Part shown: positions 35,851-46,870 of the stretch, one piece after another
How positions within the stretch are numbered: position 1 is the stretch's first letter
How the letters are laid out: the number at the start of each line of letters is the position of its first letter
Assembly (NCBI GenBank): GCA_004194705.1
Contig: SADC01001330.1
Location: 744,001-808,000 of the forward strand
DNA length: 64,000 nucleotides
Reading direction: 5' to 3'
Source: Ditylenchus dipsaci
Taxonomy: Eukaryota; Nematoda; Chromadorea; Rhabditida; Anguinidae
Notes under the pieces: generated by a model
What the model was told of the DNA's origin: nothing
The model's database searches: none
What the model saw: the letters and a program-made list of their open reading frames with translations, nothing else
Translations under genes and position numbers: made by a program

Positions 35851-36523
35851 TTATGTAAATGACAATAATCATGTGCCATATGTCTGTAAAGTTGTATGAT
35901 AGTTAAAAAGGACCAAGAAATTGGAAGGAAAAAACATCCTATCCATTTGTCTGCCAGGAGTGGTGGTTTCAACCACGTTTTGTCTTTTGTCTTTCCATCA
36001 ATAATTCTTCTTTATTTTCTTATGATTATCTGGTGTGTTGATTTGCAATAAAGATGATTCTGCGCTTCAATATTTGTTTGCTAAATGGTTTTGATAATAC
36101 TCGCAGGTTTTTCGGATCTTCGGCAAAGTTATTGACTTCAGCCAGCACTGAATTTGTTAAACAATTGGAAGGCGAGCTGCAGGAAATTAAAGTAATTATT
36201 TCCACTTAGAATTTTTCAAAAATATGAAAAATGAAAAATGAATTTTGTAGCTGGTTAAAAAAAAATGGTTAAAAAAAGCTGGTTATTTGTTCACTAAACT
36301 AATCGGCCAGAATCTTTTTGAAAAAGAACAGGTAGACCAGGAATACTTTTTTCGAATTTTGTCTAGAGAAAAAACGAGTGTGACTCTTTTTTTTACATCA
36401 GGAAAAATATTTGAGCTGTTTTGACGAACTGCTGCGTCTTAGCACAAGCCAAAAACAACAGTACGGGGAAAAGAATAAAGGGAACTATAATGTCGAAAAA
36501 AACTCGTTTTTATGGGATTAGTA

Positions 36524-36800
36524 CCGTATAACCTCTATTAAATTAAACGTATTAAACGGGCATGCCCGTTTTAATTTTCAACCCTTAAAAAATCGAAAAA
36601 AAAATATTTTGATTTTGAGATTTTTGGGTACTCAAAAAAATCTAAAAAGCGGAATCAACTAAGATCGAGGTGATCAAGAAAACGCGAAAAACAGATTTGC
36701 AAAAAAATTTTTTTGCGCTGAGATATAGGTCCTTGAGGGTGCCCGTTTATTAGAGGGTGTCCGTTTATTGGAGAGTGTCCGTTTAATACAGGTTTTACGG
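36524..36800. mobile_element. CCGTATT-family MITE
   Basis: Starts CCGTATAACCTCTATTAA and ends TTAATACAGGTTTTACGG, with TA flanks. Carries the family core in inverse orientation (GAGATTTTTGGGTACTCAA). Near its right end the phrase GTGTCCGTTTATTGGAGA is iterated three times. Absent from duplicate copy 1. Confidence 0.75.
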
Positions 36801-37141
36801 TATTACTTAGAAATAGATCTTTTTGACAAAGATTTTAGCAATAAATAAATTCAATTTGATCAACTAGTTGTGTTAAGACGTTTTCCGAAAATACCACAAT
36901 TAATTAATTTGGAAAACGTCTTATGTGCCGTAAAAACCGTATTTACCCTATTAGAGCCCCCGGCAGCTTCATTTTTTTACTCTTCATAAATCGTCACAAA
37001 TTTGAGCTTTGAAAGAAAAAACACTTTGTATTTTATATATACCCAGGGTTCTCATTTGTACTTTATTTGAAGGTTTTTGCTTTATTTAGAACCACAAATC
37101 TTGAAAATTATGAAATTTCAGGTCAAAATCTTTATATTCGG

Positions 37142-37379
37142 TAGGGTTGTCGAGCCGAAGGCTCGAAATCGAAACTTTCGAGCTTCGAACTTCGTGCCGA
37201 AGGCTCGAAAAAATTTGACGGCTCAGCGACACTTATTTTGGGGCAGCAAAGCTGCCCCAAAAATTTTTTTTCGAGCTTTCGGCTCGAAAGTTTGATTTTT
37301 TCGAACTTCGAGCTTCGAGTCGAGCCGAAGGCTTGAAATTTTCGAGCTGCTTCGAGCTTTCGAAGGCTCGACAACCCTA
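37142..37379. mobile_element. hAT-like MITE with TCGAGC iterations
   Basis: Ends TAGGGTTGTCGAGCC and GGCTCGACAACCCTA, with the perfect 8-bp duplication ATATTCGG (37134-37141 and 37380-37387). It sits inside the CAGGG-ended MITE of the duplicated segment. Copy 1 at about 9780-9795 has the uninterrupted sequence. The interior repeats CGAAGGCTCGAAA and inverse. Confidence 0.85.
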
Positions 37380-37543
37380 ATATTCGGTGCTCAAAATTTA
37401 GCAATCACTGGATAAAATAGCACCTTTTGCCGAAAAAAATGACTAAATTCTACTTTATTTGACCACATGTTTTTATTTCGAAATTTCGAGATGAGAACCC
37501 TGTATATATCTCAAACTGCAGGGTCAATAAATACGCTAAAACG

Positions 37544-37982
37544 GGTTTAGGACATTTTTCCATTGGACATTTTTCCGTCGAAATTTTTCCGTGGTCATTT
37601 ATTGGCTGTAATTTTTTTCGTGATTGAAAAAACGAATTCTGTTAGTACCGTTTTGTAGCTCAGGTCCAGGGCTTCAAAATGAGCTATCAACAATCAACGT
37701 TCAATTGCAAATTTTGGATAAAAATGCCCAGTCTGACACTGTGTCTCCAATTTCGACGGAAAAATGTCCAACTCCCTTTTTAGTGTCAGATTGGACATTT
37801 TTATCCAAAATTTTGCAATCAGACATTAATTGTTAATACCTCATTTTGAAGCCCTGAATCTTAGCTACAAAACCGTACTAACAGAATCATTTTTCTCAAT
37901 CAAGAAAAAAAAGTACAACCAAAAAATGACCGCCGAACAATTTTGACGGAAAAATGTCCAACGGAAAAATGTCCGATCCCCC
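37544..37982. mobile_element. Inverted-repeat element with ACATTTTTCCGT iterations
   Basis: GGACATTTTTCCATTGGACA and CATTTTTCCGTCGAAATT at the left are mirrored by GACGGAAAAATGTCC and ACGGAAAAATGTCCG at the right. Inner arms: CAGGGCTTCAAAATGAGC and inverse. AATACGCTAAAA lies just outside both ends, a possible 12-base direct repeat. Confidence 0.7.
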
Positions 37983-38689
37983 TAAAAACGCTTCAATACG
38001 CTAAAATGGCTGTACCGAAAAAGGTAAAGAAATATTTGGTAAAAGGCACATTTGGTAAAAAAAGTTTTTGGTAAAAAAATTTGGTAAAAGCACATTTGGT
38101 AACAATTTTTTGGTAAGGCACATTTGGTAAAAAAAATTTTTGGTAAAGGCACATTTGGTAAAAAAAATTTTTGGTAAAGGCATATTTGGTAAATTTTCTT
38201 TTAGTAAGGCACTTTGTAGTTGTTTTTGTGTCAAAGACTTTCTTATTCCAACTTTTTCTTCTCTTTCCCTTTCTTTCTCCAGGTTTCTATATCTATATTC
38301 TCCCAGTAAAATTCTTCTTAATTATACTCATTTTTTCTAACTTAAAATTATGTGTTAGATTAGGTTTGTTAGGACCAAAATCAATATTTCACCCACGCAA
38401 ACCCCAAAACGTGCGGTGGTTACCTCCTGGTCAGGTGGATGTCCACCTGGATGGCCTACAAAATTAAAATTTCTTTAGAATAAAAAATGAACCATTTTTT
38501 ATTACTTAAAATTGTGTGAGGAATTGGCTTGTTAAGACCAAAAGTGCGATTTTACATACTCAACTCCAAACCTGGGGTGGCTACCACCTGGACAGGTTGA
38601 TATCGAGGTAACTCCAGAGTAGTGGTAAATTCACCCAAACGACCTGAAAAGTCAAACGCCTGCTTTTATATCTTTCATTATGGTAAAAA

Positions 38690-39180
38690 AAAGGTATGCG
38701 CTCAGGTGGATTCGAACCAGCGACCTAAATCAACCCTTAGAATTACTAACAGCCCCATCATGCAGTGTGACCAAACCAAGTGGTCGTCCACTTGGATCAA
38801 AAATTCTTTTTTCACGTTTTCGGGTTCCAAAACCACTTTTCTGCACTAATTCGAGCACCCTGAAGATGGTTTGACAGTGGTAAAATCACGTTTTACCGAG
38901 AAATTTTTGAGTTATTGCTAACGATTGATTTTGATAAATCAACAATTAGCAATAACTTAAAATTTTCTTGGTAAAACCTGATTTCACCACTGTCAAACCA
39001 TCTTCAGCATACTCGAATCAGTGCAGAAAAAATGTTTTAGAACCCGGAAACGTGAAAAGCATTTTCGATCCAAGTGGACGACCACTTGGTTTGGTTCGTC
39101 CCTCTGGATGGAGTTCTGAGCGATTATAAGTGGTGATGTAGAGCTTGCTGGTTCGAATCCACCTGGACGCATACCTTATT
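38690..39180. mobile_element. Foldback flanked by inverted tRNA-like ends
   Basis: TATGCGCTCAGGTGGATTCG (minus-strand box B GGTTCGAATCCACC) at 38697-38730 is mirrored by GCTGGTTCGAATCCACC at 39148-39165. Between them lies an AGTGGTCGTCC-family foldback (38765-39105). A further tRNA-like box, GGTTCAAACCCC, occurs at 39244. It is probably a SINE-like unit split by the foldback. Confidence 0.55.
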
Positions 39181-40183
39181 TTTTATCATGATTTTGAGTA
39201 TTTAAGTGGTGTAGAAGTCCATGCACTCATCACCAAGGTCGCTGGTTCAAACCCCTCTGGGTGCAATTGTCCTGAGTAGAGGACCTCGATTCATGTCCTG
39301 GTCACTAGGTGCTTGACGGGGTTCGGAGAGCATAAAGTGCTTTTAGATGATTGGGGAAACGTCTATGCCCTCCGAAAACGGTGTCTCTGTGACCAAAACA
39401 GCAATTCCGCGTCGAAATAAGATCTATGGTTAAAAACAAGAACTTTATTACCAAAAAGATATACCACCCGAAAATATCCACGGAAAAGTTTTCTCACCAC
39501 ATGTGCCTTTACCAAAAGAAATTTTACCAAATGTGCCTTTACCAATGTGTCTTTACCAAATTTTTTTTACCAAAAAGTTTTTTTACCAAATGTGCCTTTT
39601 ACCAAAGGACGGTACTTTTTTCTGCCCGCTAAATCTTTTTTTCTGCCCGCAAATTTGAAATGCCGCTAATTACTCTTTTTTGCCCGCTAAATACTTTTTT
39701 TCTGCCCGCAAATTACTTTTTTCTGCCCGCAAATTTGAAATGCCGCTAATTACTCTTTTTTGCCCGCTAAATACTTTTTTTCTGCCCGCAAATTACTTTT
39801 TTCTGCCCGCAAATTTTTTTTTAACGGGTATAAGGCTAATTCCCTGTCCCCTACTCAATTTTTCTCATTCTTTTGTGGTTTTCATGTGTTTTGAGCATCT
39901 TGTTGTAGGCTAGGCCCAGAAAATTTATCATTGCTTGGATATTTCGGTGAGCCTTCTTTAACTGTTATTAGGCTGAATTTCTTGTTGTTTCTTAGCCGAT
40001 ATTTGACTTCTAGTGATTGAAAATTCAGGTTAATGTCACGTACTTAAAGGGGCATGATCGTGCCCGATGGGGAGAAAAGGCGCGAACCAGCAGTTCTTTT
40101 CTTTCTCGATAAATTTTGACATTCGTTCTCATCTAGATTTTTTAAGTTTTCTGTCTAGTTTTTAAAAGCAGTATAAGGTCACC

Positions 40184-40785
40184 GGCTCTATATGTGTTCG
40201 TGGAACTCCCAAAAAATTTTGCCTTGGTCCCCCTGTTGTTTTTTTTTCGTAATTTTTTGAAATTTGTGCCTTGGTCCCCCCTGTTGATTTGTTTTGATAT
40301 TTTTTTTCAAAAGTCTTAAAAAGTATCAAACAGCCAAAACCTTTTTTAAAGTATGTGAGCCTTGTCCATTTACTACGGTGGACAGAAAGGTGAACTTCCA
40401 TTGAATTAGGGGTCGGCCGAAGGCCGGCCAGGTAAAAAAATCATTAAAGAGAAAAATTCCTTAAAGGGTTTTTTACCTGGCCGGCCTTCGGCCGACCCTT
40501 AATTCAATGGAAGTTCACCTTTCTGTCCACCGTAGTAAATGGACAAGGGCTCACATACTTTAAAAAAAGGTTTTTGGCTGTTTGATACTTTTTAAGACTT
40601 TTGAAAAAAAAGGGGCTCACATAAAGGGCTCACATACTTAAGGCTCAGCCAAGAATTTTTAAAGTACGAGTTCTTGCATACAGTGTTCTTTATTTCAAGG
40701 CACAAATTTCAAAAAATTACGAAAAAAAACAACAGGGGGACCAAGGCAAAATTTTTTTGGGAGTTCCACGAACACATATAGAGCC
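40184..40785. mobile_element. 602-bp palindromic MITE, 8-bp target duplication
   Basis: Ends GGCTCTATATGTGTTCGTGG and the exact inverse; perfect duplication AGGTCACC (40176-40183 and 40786-40793). The mirror position in the other arm of the host palindrome (41605-41618) is uninterrupted. The interior holds GGGGGACCAAGGC and a hairpin around GGTCGGCCGAAGGCCGGCC. Confidence 0.9.
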
Positions 40786-41948
40786 AGGTCACCTATATCA
40801 GATTTGACGCAGAACGAGTGAAAAATGGGAGGACTCGAAAAAATTCGAAAAAAACTGCTGGTTCGCGCCTTAACGCACGGGCATGCCCTTTAAGTGAGGG
40901 AATCTCAGCAGCCTTGTCCAACAGTTGTGGAGTGCCCGTATTGGTCTGCTGAGAATCTGTTTAATGCTTTAGGCGTTATTTCCAGAATATTTAATTCGGG
41001 ATTTTAGGTTCGCTGATCAGGTAATTTTTTATTTATGGCTGGGCCTGTGTAACATAGTTGTCGGAGCACGCTGACTTTAAGAGGCTGCTTAGTGAGAGTT
41101 AGGCTTTTCTGGTATTTTAATTCATTCATTTTCAGGTCTTTTTCGTGGATCAACAACAGTCAAATGTCAACGAAGCCAGATCGATTTACTGACGTCAAAT
41201 TTTCCTTTTTAAAGCCAACCGTGATGATAAGTAAGTAATTTCCTGAAATTTCTGTGATTTAAGACCTGAAAATGAATGAACTAAAATACCAGAAGAGCCT
41301 AACTCTCACTAGGCAGCCTCTTAAAGTCAGCGTGCTCCGACAACTATGTTACACAGGCCCAGCCATAAATAAAAAATTACCTGATCAGCGAACCTAAAAT
41401 CCCGAATTAAATATTCTGGAAATAACGCCTAAAGCCATTAAACAGATTCTAAGCAGACAATACGGGCACTCCACAACTGTTGGACAAGGCTGCTGAGATT
41501 CCCTCACTTAAAGGGGCATGCCCGTGCGTTAAGGCGCGAACCAGCAGTTTTTTTCGAATTTTTTCGAATCCTCCCATTTTTCACTCGTTCTGCGTCAAAT
41601 CTGATATAGGTGACCTTATCCTGCTTTTAAAAACTAGACAGAAAACTTAAAAATCTAGATGAGAACGAATGTCAAAATTTATCGAGAAAGAAAAGAACTG
41701 CTGGTTCGCGCCTTTTCTCCCCATCGGGCACGATCATGCCCCTTTAAGTACGTGACATTAACCTGAATTTTCAATCACTAGAAGTCAAATATCGGCTAAG
41801 AAACAACAAGAAATTCAGCCTAATAACAGTTAAAGAAGGCTCACCGAAATATCCAAGCAATGATAAATTTTCTGGGCCTAGCCTACAACAAGATGCTCAA
41901 AACACATGAAAACCACAAAAGAATGAGAAAAATTGAGTAGGGGACAGG

Positions 41949-42360
41949 CAGTGTTTTCGAAACTCACACTCACACTTTTGCCTCACACTAACTTCACATA
42001 CATTTTTTTCATATTTTTTGTTTTCGTATATCAGAAATTTTTACATCATTTTGTAGCTGAGATATTTCTCTATCGATTGAATGGTCAAACACTTTAATTG
42101 AAAATCATTTTCGACAAAATCACACCAAGTGTGAGGTAAAAAACCAAGTGTGAGGCTCACACTTGGTTTTTTACCTCACACTTGGTGTGATTTTTTCAAA
42201 AGTTACTTCGAACTGAAGTGTTTGACCATTCAATCGATAGAGAAATATCTCAGCTACAAAATGGTGTAAAAATTTCTGATATACGAAAACAAAAAATATG
42301 AAAAAATGTATGTGAAGTTAGTGTGAGGCAAAAGTGTGAGTGTGAGTTTCGAAAACACTG
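41949..42360. mobile_element. 412-bp hAT-like palindromic MITE
   Basis: Ends CAGTGTTTTCGAAACTCACA and exact inverse, flanked by GGACAGG on both sides. The mirror arm at 39838-39856 is uninterrupted. The centre is a hairpin of CCAAGTGTGAGG units. CAGTG ends agree with the hAT-like elements at 50319 and 53579. Confidence 0.88.
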
Positions 42361-42752
42361 GGACAGGGAATTAGCCTTATACCCGTTAAAAAAAAAATTG
42401 CGGGCATTTTTTCGAAAATTTGCGGGCAGAAAAAAGTAATTTGCGGGCAGAAAAAAGTATTTAGCGGGCAAAAAAGAGTAATTAGCGGCATTTCAAATTT
42501 GCGGGCAGAAAAAAAGATTTAGCGGGCAGAAAGAAGTAATTAGCGGGCAGAAAAAAGTAACGTCCTTTACCAAATATTCCTTTACCTTTTTCGGTACAGC
42601 CCGCTAAAATAGCACCAAAAGTACACTTTGGCTTGTAAGAAGTAAAATACAATTTCAAAAGTTAAAGGTCCTGGAAAGAAAAGGAAATCGCCAAGAGCAT
42701 TTCTAGTTTTATGCATGTTAACCATTGCTGTTTTCTAAATTACCTCACTCTC

Positions 42753-43088
42753 CTCCGGCGTAACACAATTTGACTAGTGTTAAGCGTAACACTGTTTTTG
42801 AGTCGCGTAACACGAGTGGCGTAACACTAGTCAAGTAACATAATTTGTTACGCGACTCGTGTCAAGCATGTCTGCCACGCTTAACGCTACTTTCGAGTCA
42901 TGTAACCAAGTCTCGTAACACGCTATTTTGTTACGCGTAACGCGCAAAATGTTACGCGTAACATCGAAAATCGCTGTTACGTGACTTCTATTACGAGGGT
43001 CTGTCACGTGACTAAAACAAGGTGTTACGCGTAACAGAGTCGCGCAACACGAGTAGCGTAACAGAATTTGTTACGTGTTACGCCGGAG
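42753..43088. mobile_element. MITE with GTTACGCGTAAC iterations
   Basis: Ends CTCCGGCGTAACACAATT and its near inverse GTGTTACGCCGGAG. About fifteen copies of GTGTTACGCGTAACA or half-sites lie between. No target duplication could be read. A CCGTATT-family MITE follows at 43132-43361. Confidence 0.7.
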
Positions 43089-43131
43089 CTTAACGAACAC
43101 GCTAGTTACATCACGTAACTAAGGTGGCGTA

Positions 43132-43361
43132 CCGTATTTTATCTATTAAACAGGCCGGCCCGTTTATTTTTCAACCTCTCGAAAATCGGAAAATTTTGAG
43201 GTCGAACTCGAGATTTTTGGGTGTTCAACCAAAATCTGAAAAGCAGAATCGGTAGAGCTCGTGGGAGCTAAAAACACAATAAACAGATTTGGAAGATATT
43301 CACTCTGGGCTAACATATAAGTCTTCATAGTCGAGGGGCCCGTTTAATAGAGGAAATGCGG
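43132..43361. mobile_element. CCGTATT-family MITE upstream of histone H1
   Basis: Starts CCGTATTTTATCTATTAAAC and ends GTTTAATAGAGGAAATGCGG, with GTA at both outer borders. Core in inverse orientation (CTCGAGATTTTTGGGTGTTC, CTGAAAAGCAGAATCGGTAG). About 300 bases separate it from the H1 start codon. Confidence 0.75.
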
Positions 43362-43656
43362 TAACTTATCTTCCAAAATGTCCAGTTTTGCTTGGTCGCT
43401 CGATTGTTTTTTGCGAGATGATGCTGAGAAAAAAATTTAATGCTCGCAGAAATGATAGCATTACGAGTGAATACAATATTTTTCTAGAACTCTGTGTGTA
43501 TCTCACGCGATGTGAGCCTCATAATGTGACTCATGTCCACAACCATATAAAATGTTAAAATTAGATTTTTAAATAATGTAACTTTTATGCAAAAAGCTTG
43601 ACTTTTAAGCGCGTTTCATTATAGCTCTGAAATTTTAATCTCTCAAAAAAAGAAAA

Positions 43657-44398
43657 ATGGCTGTCGCTGTCTCAAAGGAAACATCTGGTTCTCCGGTTAA
43701 GCGCAAGGCTCCCACGCACGCTCATCCGAAATACATCGACATGGTGGTTACCGCTATCGAGAGTCTAGAGGGTGGCAAGAAAGGGTCGAGCAATCAGGCG
43801 ATCACCAAGTATGTCACCGAGAACTTCGATGTCGCTTCAAACGTTCGTTTTCCTTAAATCTGTTTTTCCTGTTCCAAAGTGCATCCTTTTCAGGTCAAGA
43901 CTCACATCAACAATGCTTTGAAGAAAGGGGTTGAAGACAAGTTGCTCGTGCAGATACATGGCGTTGGTGCTACTGGCTCTTTCCGCCTTGCTACGTCTTC
44001 GAAGAAGCGCTCCAAGTCTGTAACTAGTGAGGTGAGTCACTTGACATCAAATCTTATGTGCAGTTAAATGTAATTGCCTGATTGCCCAGGCCTCTGATGA
44101 CGCTCCGCCGCCAAAGAAAGTTAAGTCGCCCGCTAAGCAAGCTAAGAAACCCAAATCGCCCGCTAAGAAAGACAAATCGCCTGCCAAGTCTACAGCTAAG
44201 AAGGCCCGATCTCCAACCTCCAAGGGAAAGAAAGGTGCTGAAGCTGCTGTCAAGAAGGTTGCCAAGAAAACAGGGCCCGCCAAGTCGAAGAGCAAGTCTG
44301 CGTCGCCTGCAAAAGTTCCGAAGTCGAAAACTGCTACTGCGAAGCTTGCTAAGTCCAAGGGTCCTGCTCCGAAGAAGGCTTTCGCTAAGAAGGAATAG
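43657..44398 (+). CDS. Linker histone H1, three exons, 210 residues
   Basis: Exons 43657-43842, 43894-44031 and 44090-44398 with introns of 51 and 58 bp. The winged-helix domain spans about residues 20-95: HPKYIDMVVTAIESL, KKGSSNQAITKYV, THINNALKKGVEDKLLVQ and GATGSFRLA. The C-terminal half is a lysine-alanine-proline tail with several SPAK repeats, as in H1 proteins that bind linker DNA and compact chromatin. All frames are intact. Introns plus an AATAAA at 44507-44512 and no visible histone 3' stem-loop suggest a polyadenylated, replication-independent variant. The start is the first ATG after a stop, in an A-rich context. Confidence 0.93.
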
Positions 44399-44506
44399 GC
44401 GATTCCAGTACAGCATGCTTCTCGTTAATATTATCAGTTTGTGTCACAGTTCAGTTTACTTTGTTTTGTTAACCCAAAAGCCCGTTCTGGTTGAGTTATT
44501 CTCGTC

Positions 44507-44512
44507 AATAAA
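44507..44512 (+). promoter_or_regulatory. Polyadenylation signal of H1
   Basis: AATAAA 109 bases after the H1 stop codon, followed by a TG-rich stretch (GTTTGATGTC). This is the only consensus signal between the stop codon and the next element. Confidence 0.6.
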
Positions 44513-44616
44513 AAGTTTGATGTCAGCCTTATTTCTTGCGAATAATAGATCGCGGGACTGCTGGTTTGGTGAGCTTACACCATTTTAGCGTACAGTATAA
44601 ATTAAATGGGTACGCG

Positions 44617-45678
44617 ACGTTTCCCTGTAAAACCGTTTCCCTGTAAAGCCGTTTCCCTGTAGGCCGTTTCCCTGTAAGGGACGTTTCCCTGTAAAGCCGT
44701 TTCCCTGTAAAAACAGTTTCTTGTAAAATAGAACGCGACTTCAATTAATTTAATCCGCGCTTCATTTTTCATGTTTTCATGTAATTTTCAGTGTAACATG
44801 CAACGCCTGAAAGGAAAGCGAAGGAAGTGCGCGGAAGTACTGGTTGTGGTGGTACTGAGGTGCTTAGGTATCACCCAAGTAGTGATCCGCCTGCCAATAC
44901 AGTCTGATACACCTTATCAAATAGTCTTATGCGCATTAAAAAAGGTCTATTATACTAAATCCTCCGTACCACCACCTGGATAACACAATCAACTGGGTAT
45001 CACCATGCGAATGACTCGAGTACGACAGTATATGAAGTGCATGCCCCTCCAAAGAGTATAAAAATCGAGGGGTGTGAGTTGGGTATGTTGCGCTTATTAT
45101 TGTAACTTTTTTTGTATAAATGCGGAGCGTATTTCGCAGCTTCGCTTCGAAAGACCAGCACACTCCGCAGTGCAAGGAATTGGGGTTTTCTGAATATGCA
45201 CCGCACTGTTTTACGGCAAGAGAACTCATACTCTTTGCAGTGGGGGTGCGCTTCAATTTTTACGCTCGAGTACGACCTCAATATATTAATTTTACCCGTC
45301 ACGGGGGGAGGGGGGTCGGCGGTTGTGGCGAAAGTTGCGGCCGTAAGTATCATTATCTAAGTTCAACTAACTGGGTACCGCCATGTGGGTGCCATCAACT
45401 AGTACTACCAACAAGTACTAACAATTAGGCCCCACTACCTGTGTACCTCGACACTGGTACCATCACATAGATACCTCTTGATCTCACCCCACTATGATCT
45501 GAGTGCTACTTTCTGCCTAATAATACTTCCCTACTACCATTTGGATACCCAAAGGGGTATTATTTCAGATATAGTTCGATCCCTCATCAAAAGTTGAGTC
45601 TAAAAAATTTTCCTACAGTTCCTTGTCATTCCTTACAGGGAAACGGCTTACAGGGAAACGGCCTTACAGGGAAACGTC
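44617..45678. mobile_element. 1.06-kb element with GTTTCCCTGTAA iterations
   Basis: The left end holds six to seven units of CGTTTCCCTGTAAAGC; the right end holds three in inverse (TACAGGGAAACGGC). ACGTTTCCC and GGGAAACGT are the outermost matching bases. The interior (44740-45600) has overlapping open frames of about 100-117 codons on both strands without known motifs, and phrases such as GGTACCACC that recur at 13190 and 58380. Confidence 0.55.
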
Positions 45679-45689
45679 CGTGTCCCTGT

Positions 45690-46870
45690 TGTTTGTACAA
45701 GAATAAACTTATTTAAAACAGGATACGAAGACTAGAAAAAACAATCAAATTGGGAACAGAAAATTGGAAACAACCGAATAACTAAAATCCGAAAAACGCC
45801 AAATACAATGGTGGGGAAAAACAACAGGGGGTACCAAGGCAAAACTGATCAAAATCAACAGGGGGACCAAGGCAAAATGTGGCCCCGTATACTGGGATAG
45901 AGCCAAAAATTGACTAAAATTTCATTTTTAGGCCATCCAGCTGGATATCCGCTTGACCCATGGGTACCTATCCTAGGTTTCATAGTTTGTGTCACCAAAA
46001 TTACAGTTTTGGTATTGTCAAACCATGTTCAGCGTAAAATTTTGGGTGAGAAATCATGGTTTACAATCCCGTGTAAAAAAACTGATATTTTCGGGATTTG
46101 GAGGCAGATGCCCCTCGAAATAAGTATCTACCCTATTATAGGTGTTCTGGCTAGTAAAATCACTATTTTGGTATTAACAAACTGTGTTCAGCGCATGATT
46201 TTAGGTAAGATAGGATGATTTTCTGTTGTACTTAAAAAAATTCCAATTTTCCAAAAATTCGTAGACCGTAGACCTTAGTCATCAATTTTCCATGGAAAAA
46301 TTTTCCAATTTTCCACTTTCCATTTTCCCATTTTCAAACAGTGAGACAAAGAGAAAATTTTTCGTGGAAATTTTCCATTTTCCAAAATATTAGTGAGACA
46401 GAAAAATACTTTCCATTTTCCACTTTCCAATCTTCAATTAGTGGGATAGGCCCTGGGGTGTCGTTATGTCGAGGTTTAATTGTATTAGATCGAAGACTTC
46501 ACCCTTTCATTCAAAATCGTATATATTTGAAATTATTTTTTTAACCAATTTGAGCACTTCTCTGAAGCGAATTACCACTTATTTTGTAGCAACAATATCG
46601 TCATATAAAAAAATAGAATTCCCATATTGATGATATTAATCCACCTTTTAATTCCGCACAAGTTTTGTTCGTAACGCAACTCGGTGTTGCGTTCAAAATA
46701 TTGCTCAAAAACGACATTTTATAAGTACAAAATTTTAATTGCGTATTTCATGTCGTAACTTCCTTCTTAAATGTTTTCGAAACCATTTCCTTTTTTCAAG
46801 GAAAAAACTGTGAATATCACTTTTTGGAAAGTTTTTTTTATAATTTAATTTTCTAGTAGTTTTTTCATTT
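45690..46870. other. No gene; decayed repeats
   Basis: Contains two AACAGGGGG(T)ACCAAGG phrases (45828 and 45860), an incomplete foldback-like stretch (45930-46215), and a TTTTCCATTTTCC-rich zone (46280-46440). Nothing coding was supported. It lies immediately upstream of the first recognised S28-like exon. Confidence 0.45.

Larger units (their letters stand above)
35560..37545. repeat. Segmental duplication, copy 2
   Basis: Same orientation as 8400-9930. The exon-bearing part (35700-36200) is very similar to 8500-9000. The sequence upstream of 35700 is more diverged, and insertions at 36524-36800 and 37142-37379 enlarge this copy. Confidence 0.85.
38012..42598. mobile_element. Large nested inverted-repeat composite
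   Basis: Left end TGTACCGAAAAAGGTAAAG and right end CTTTACCTTTTTCGGTACA are inverse. Iterated TTTGGTAAAAGGCACA units fill 38030-38215, and their inverse fills 39466-39604. Within it lies a second palindromic element (39610-42563) made at both ends of TTTTTTCTGCCCGCTAAAT units. Two MITEs later entered one arm each (40184-40785 and 41949-42360). The centre, near 41190, is a foldback of GGCTTTTCTGGTATTTTAAT. No transposase was found. Confidence 0.8.

Noticed and set aside
37132..37404. Minus-strand frame of 90 codons rich in S, E and K
   Set aside because: It is the translation of the TCGAGC repeats of a MITE.
38030..39604. CRISPR-like regular repeats
   Set aside because: Units are imperfect, adjacent without unique spacers, inverted at the other end, and the genome is eukaryotic.
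44054..44416. Long minus-strand and second plus-strand frames over the H1 tail
   Set aside because: They are shadows of the lysine-alanine-rich H1 C-terminus in other frames.
45000..45428. Overlapping frames of 82-117 codons on both strands
   Set aside because: No splice sites, homology or codon pattern; they lie inside an iterated inverted-repeat element.
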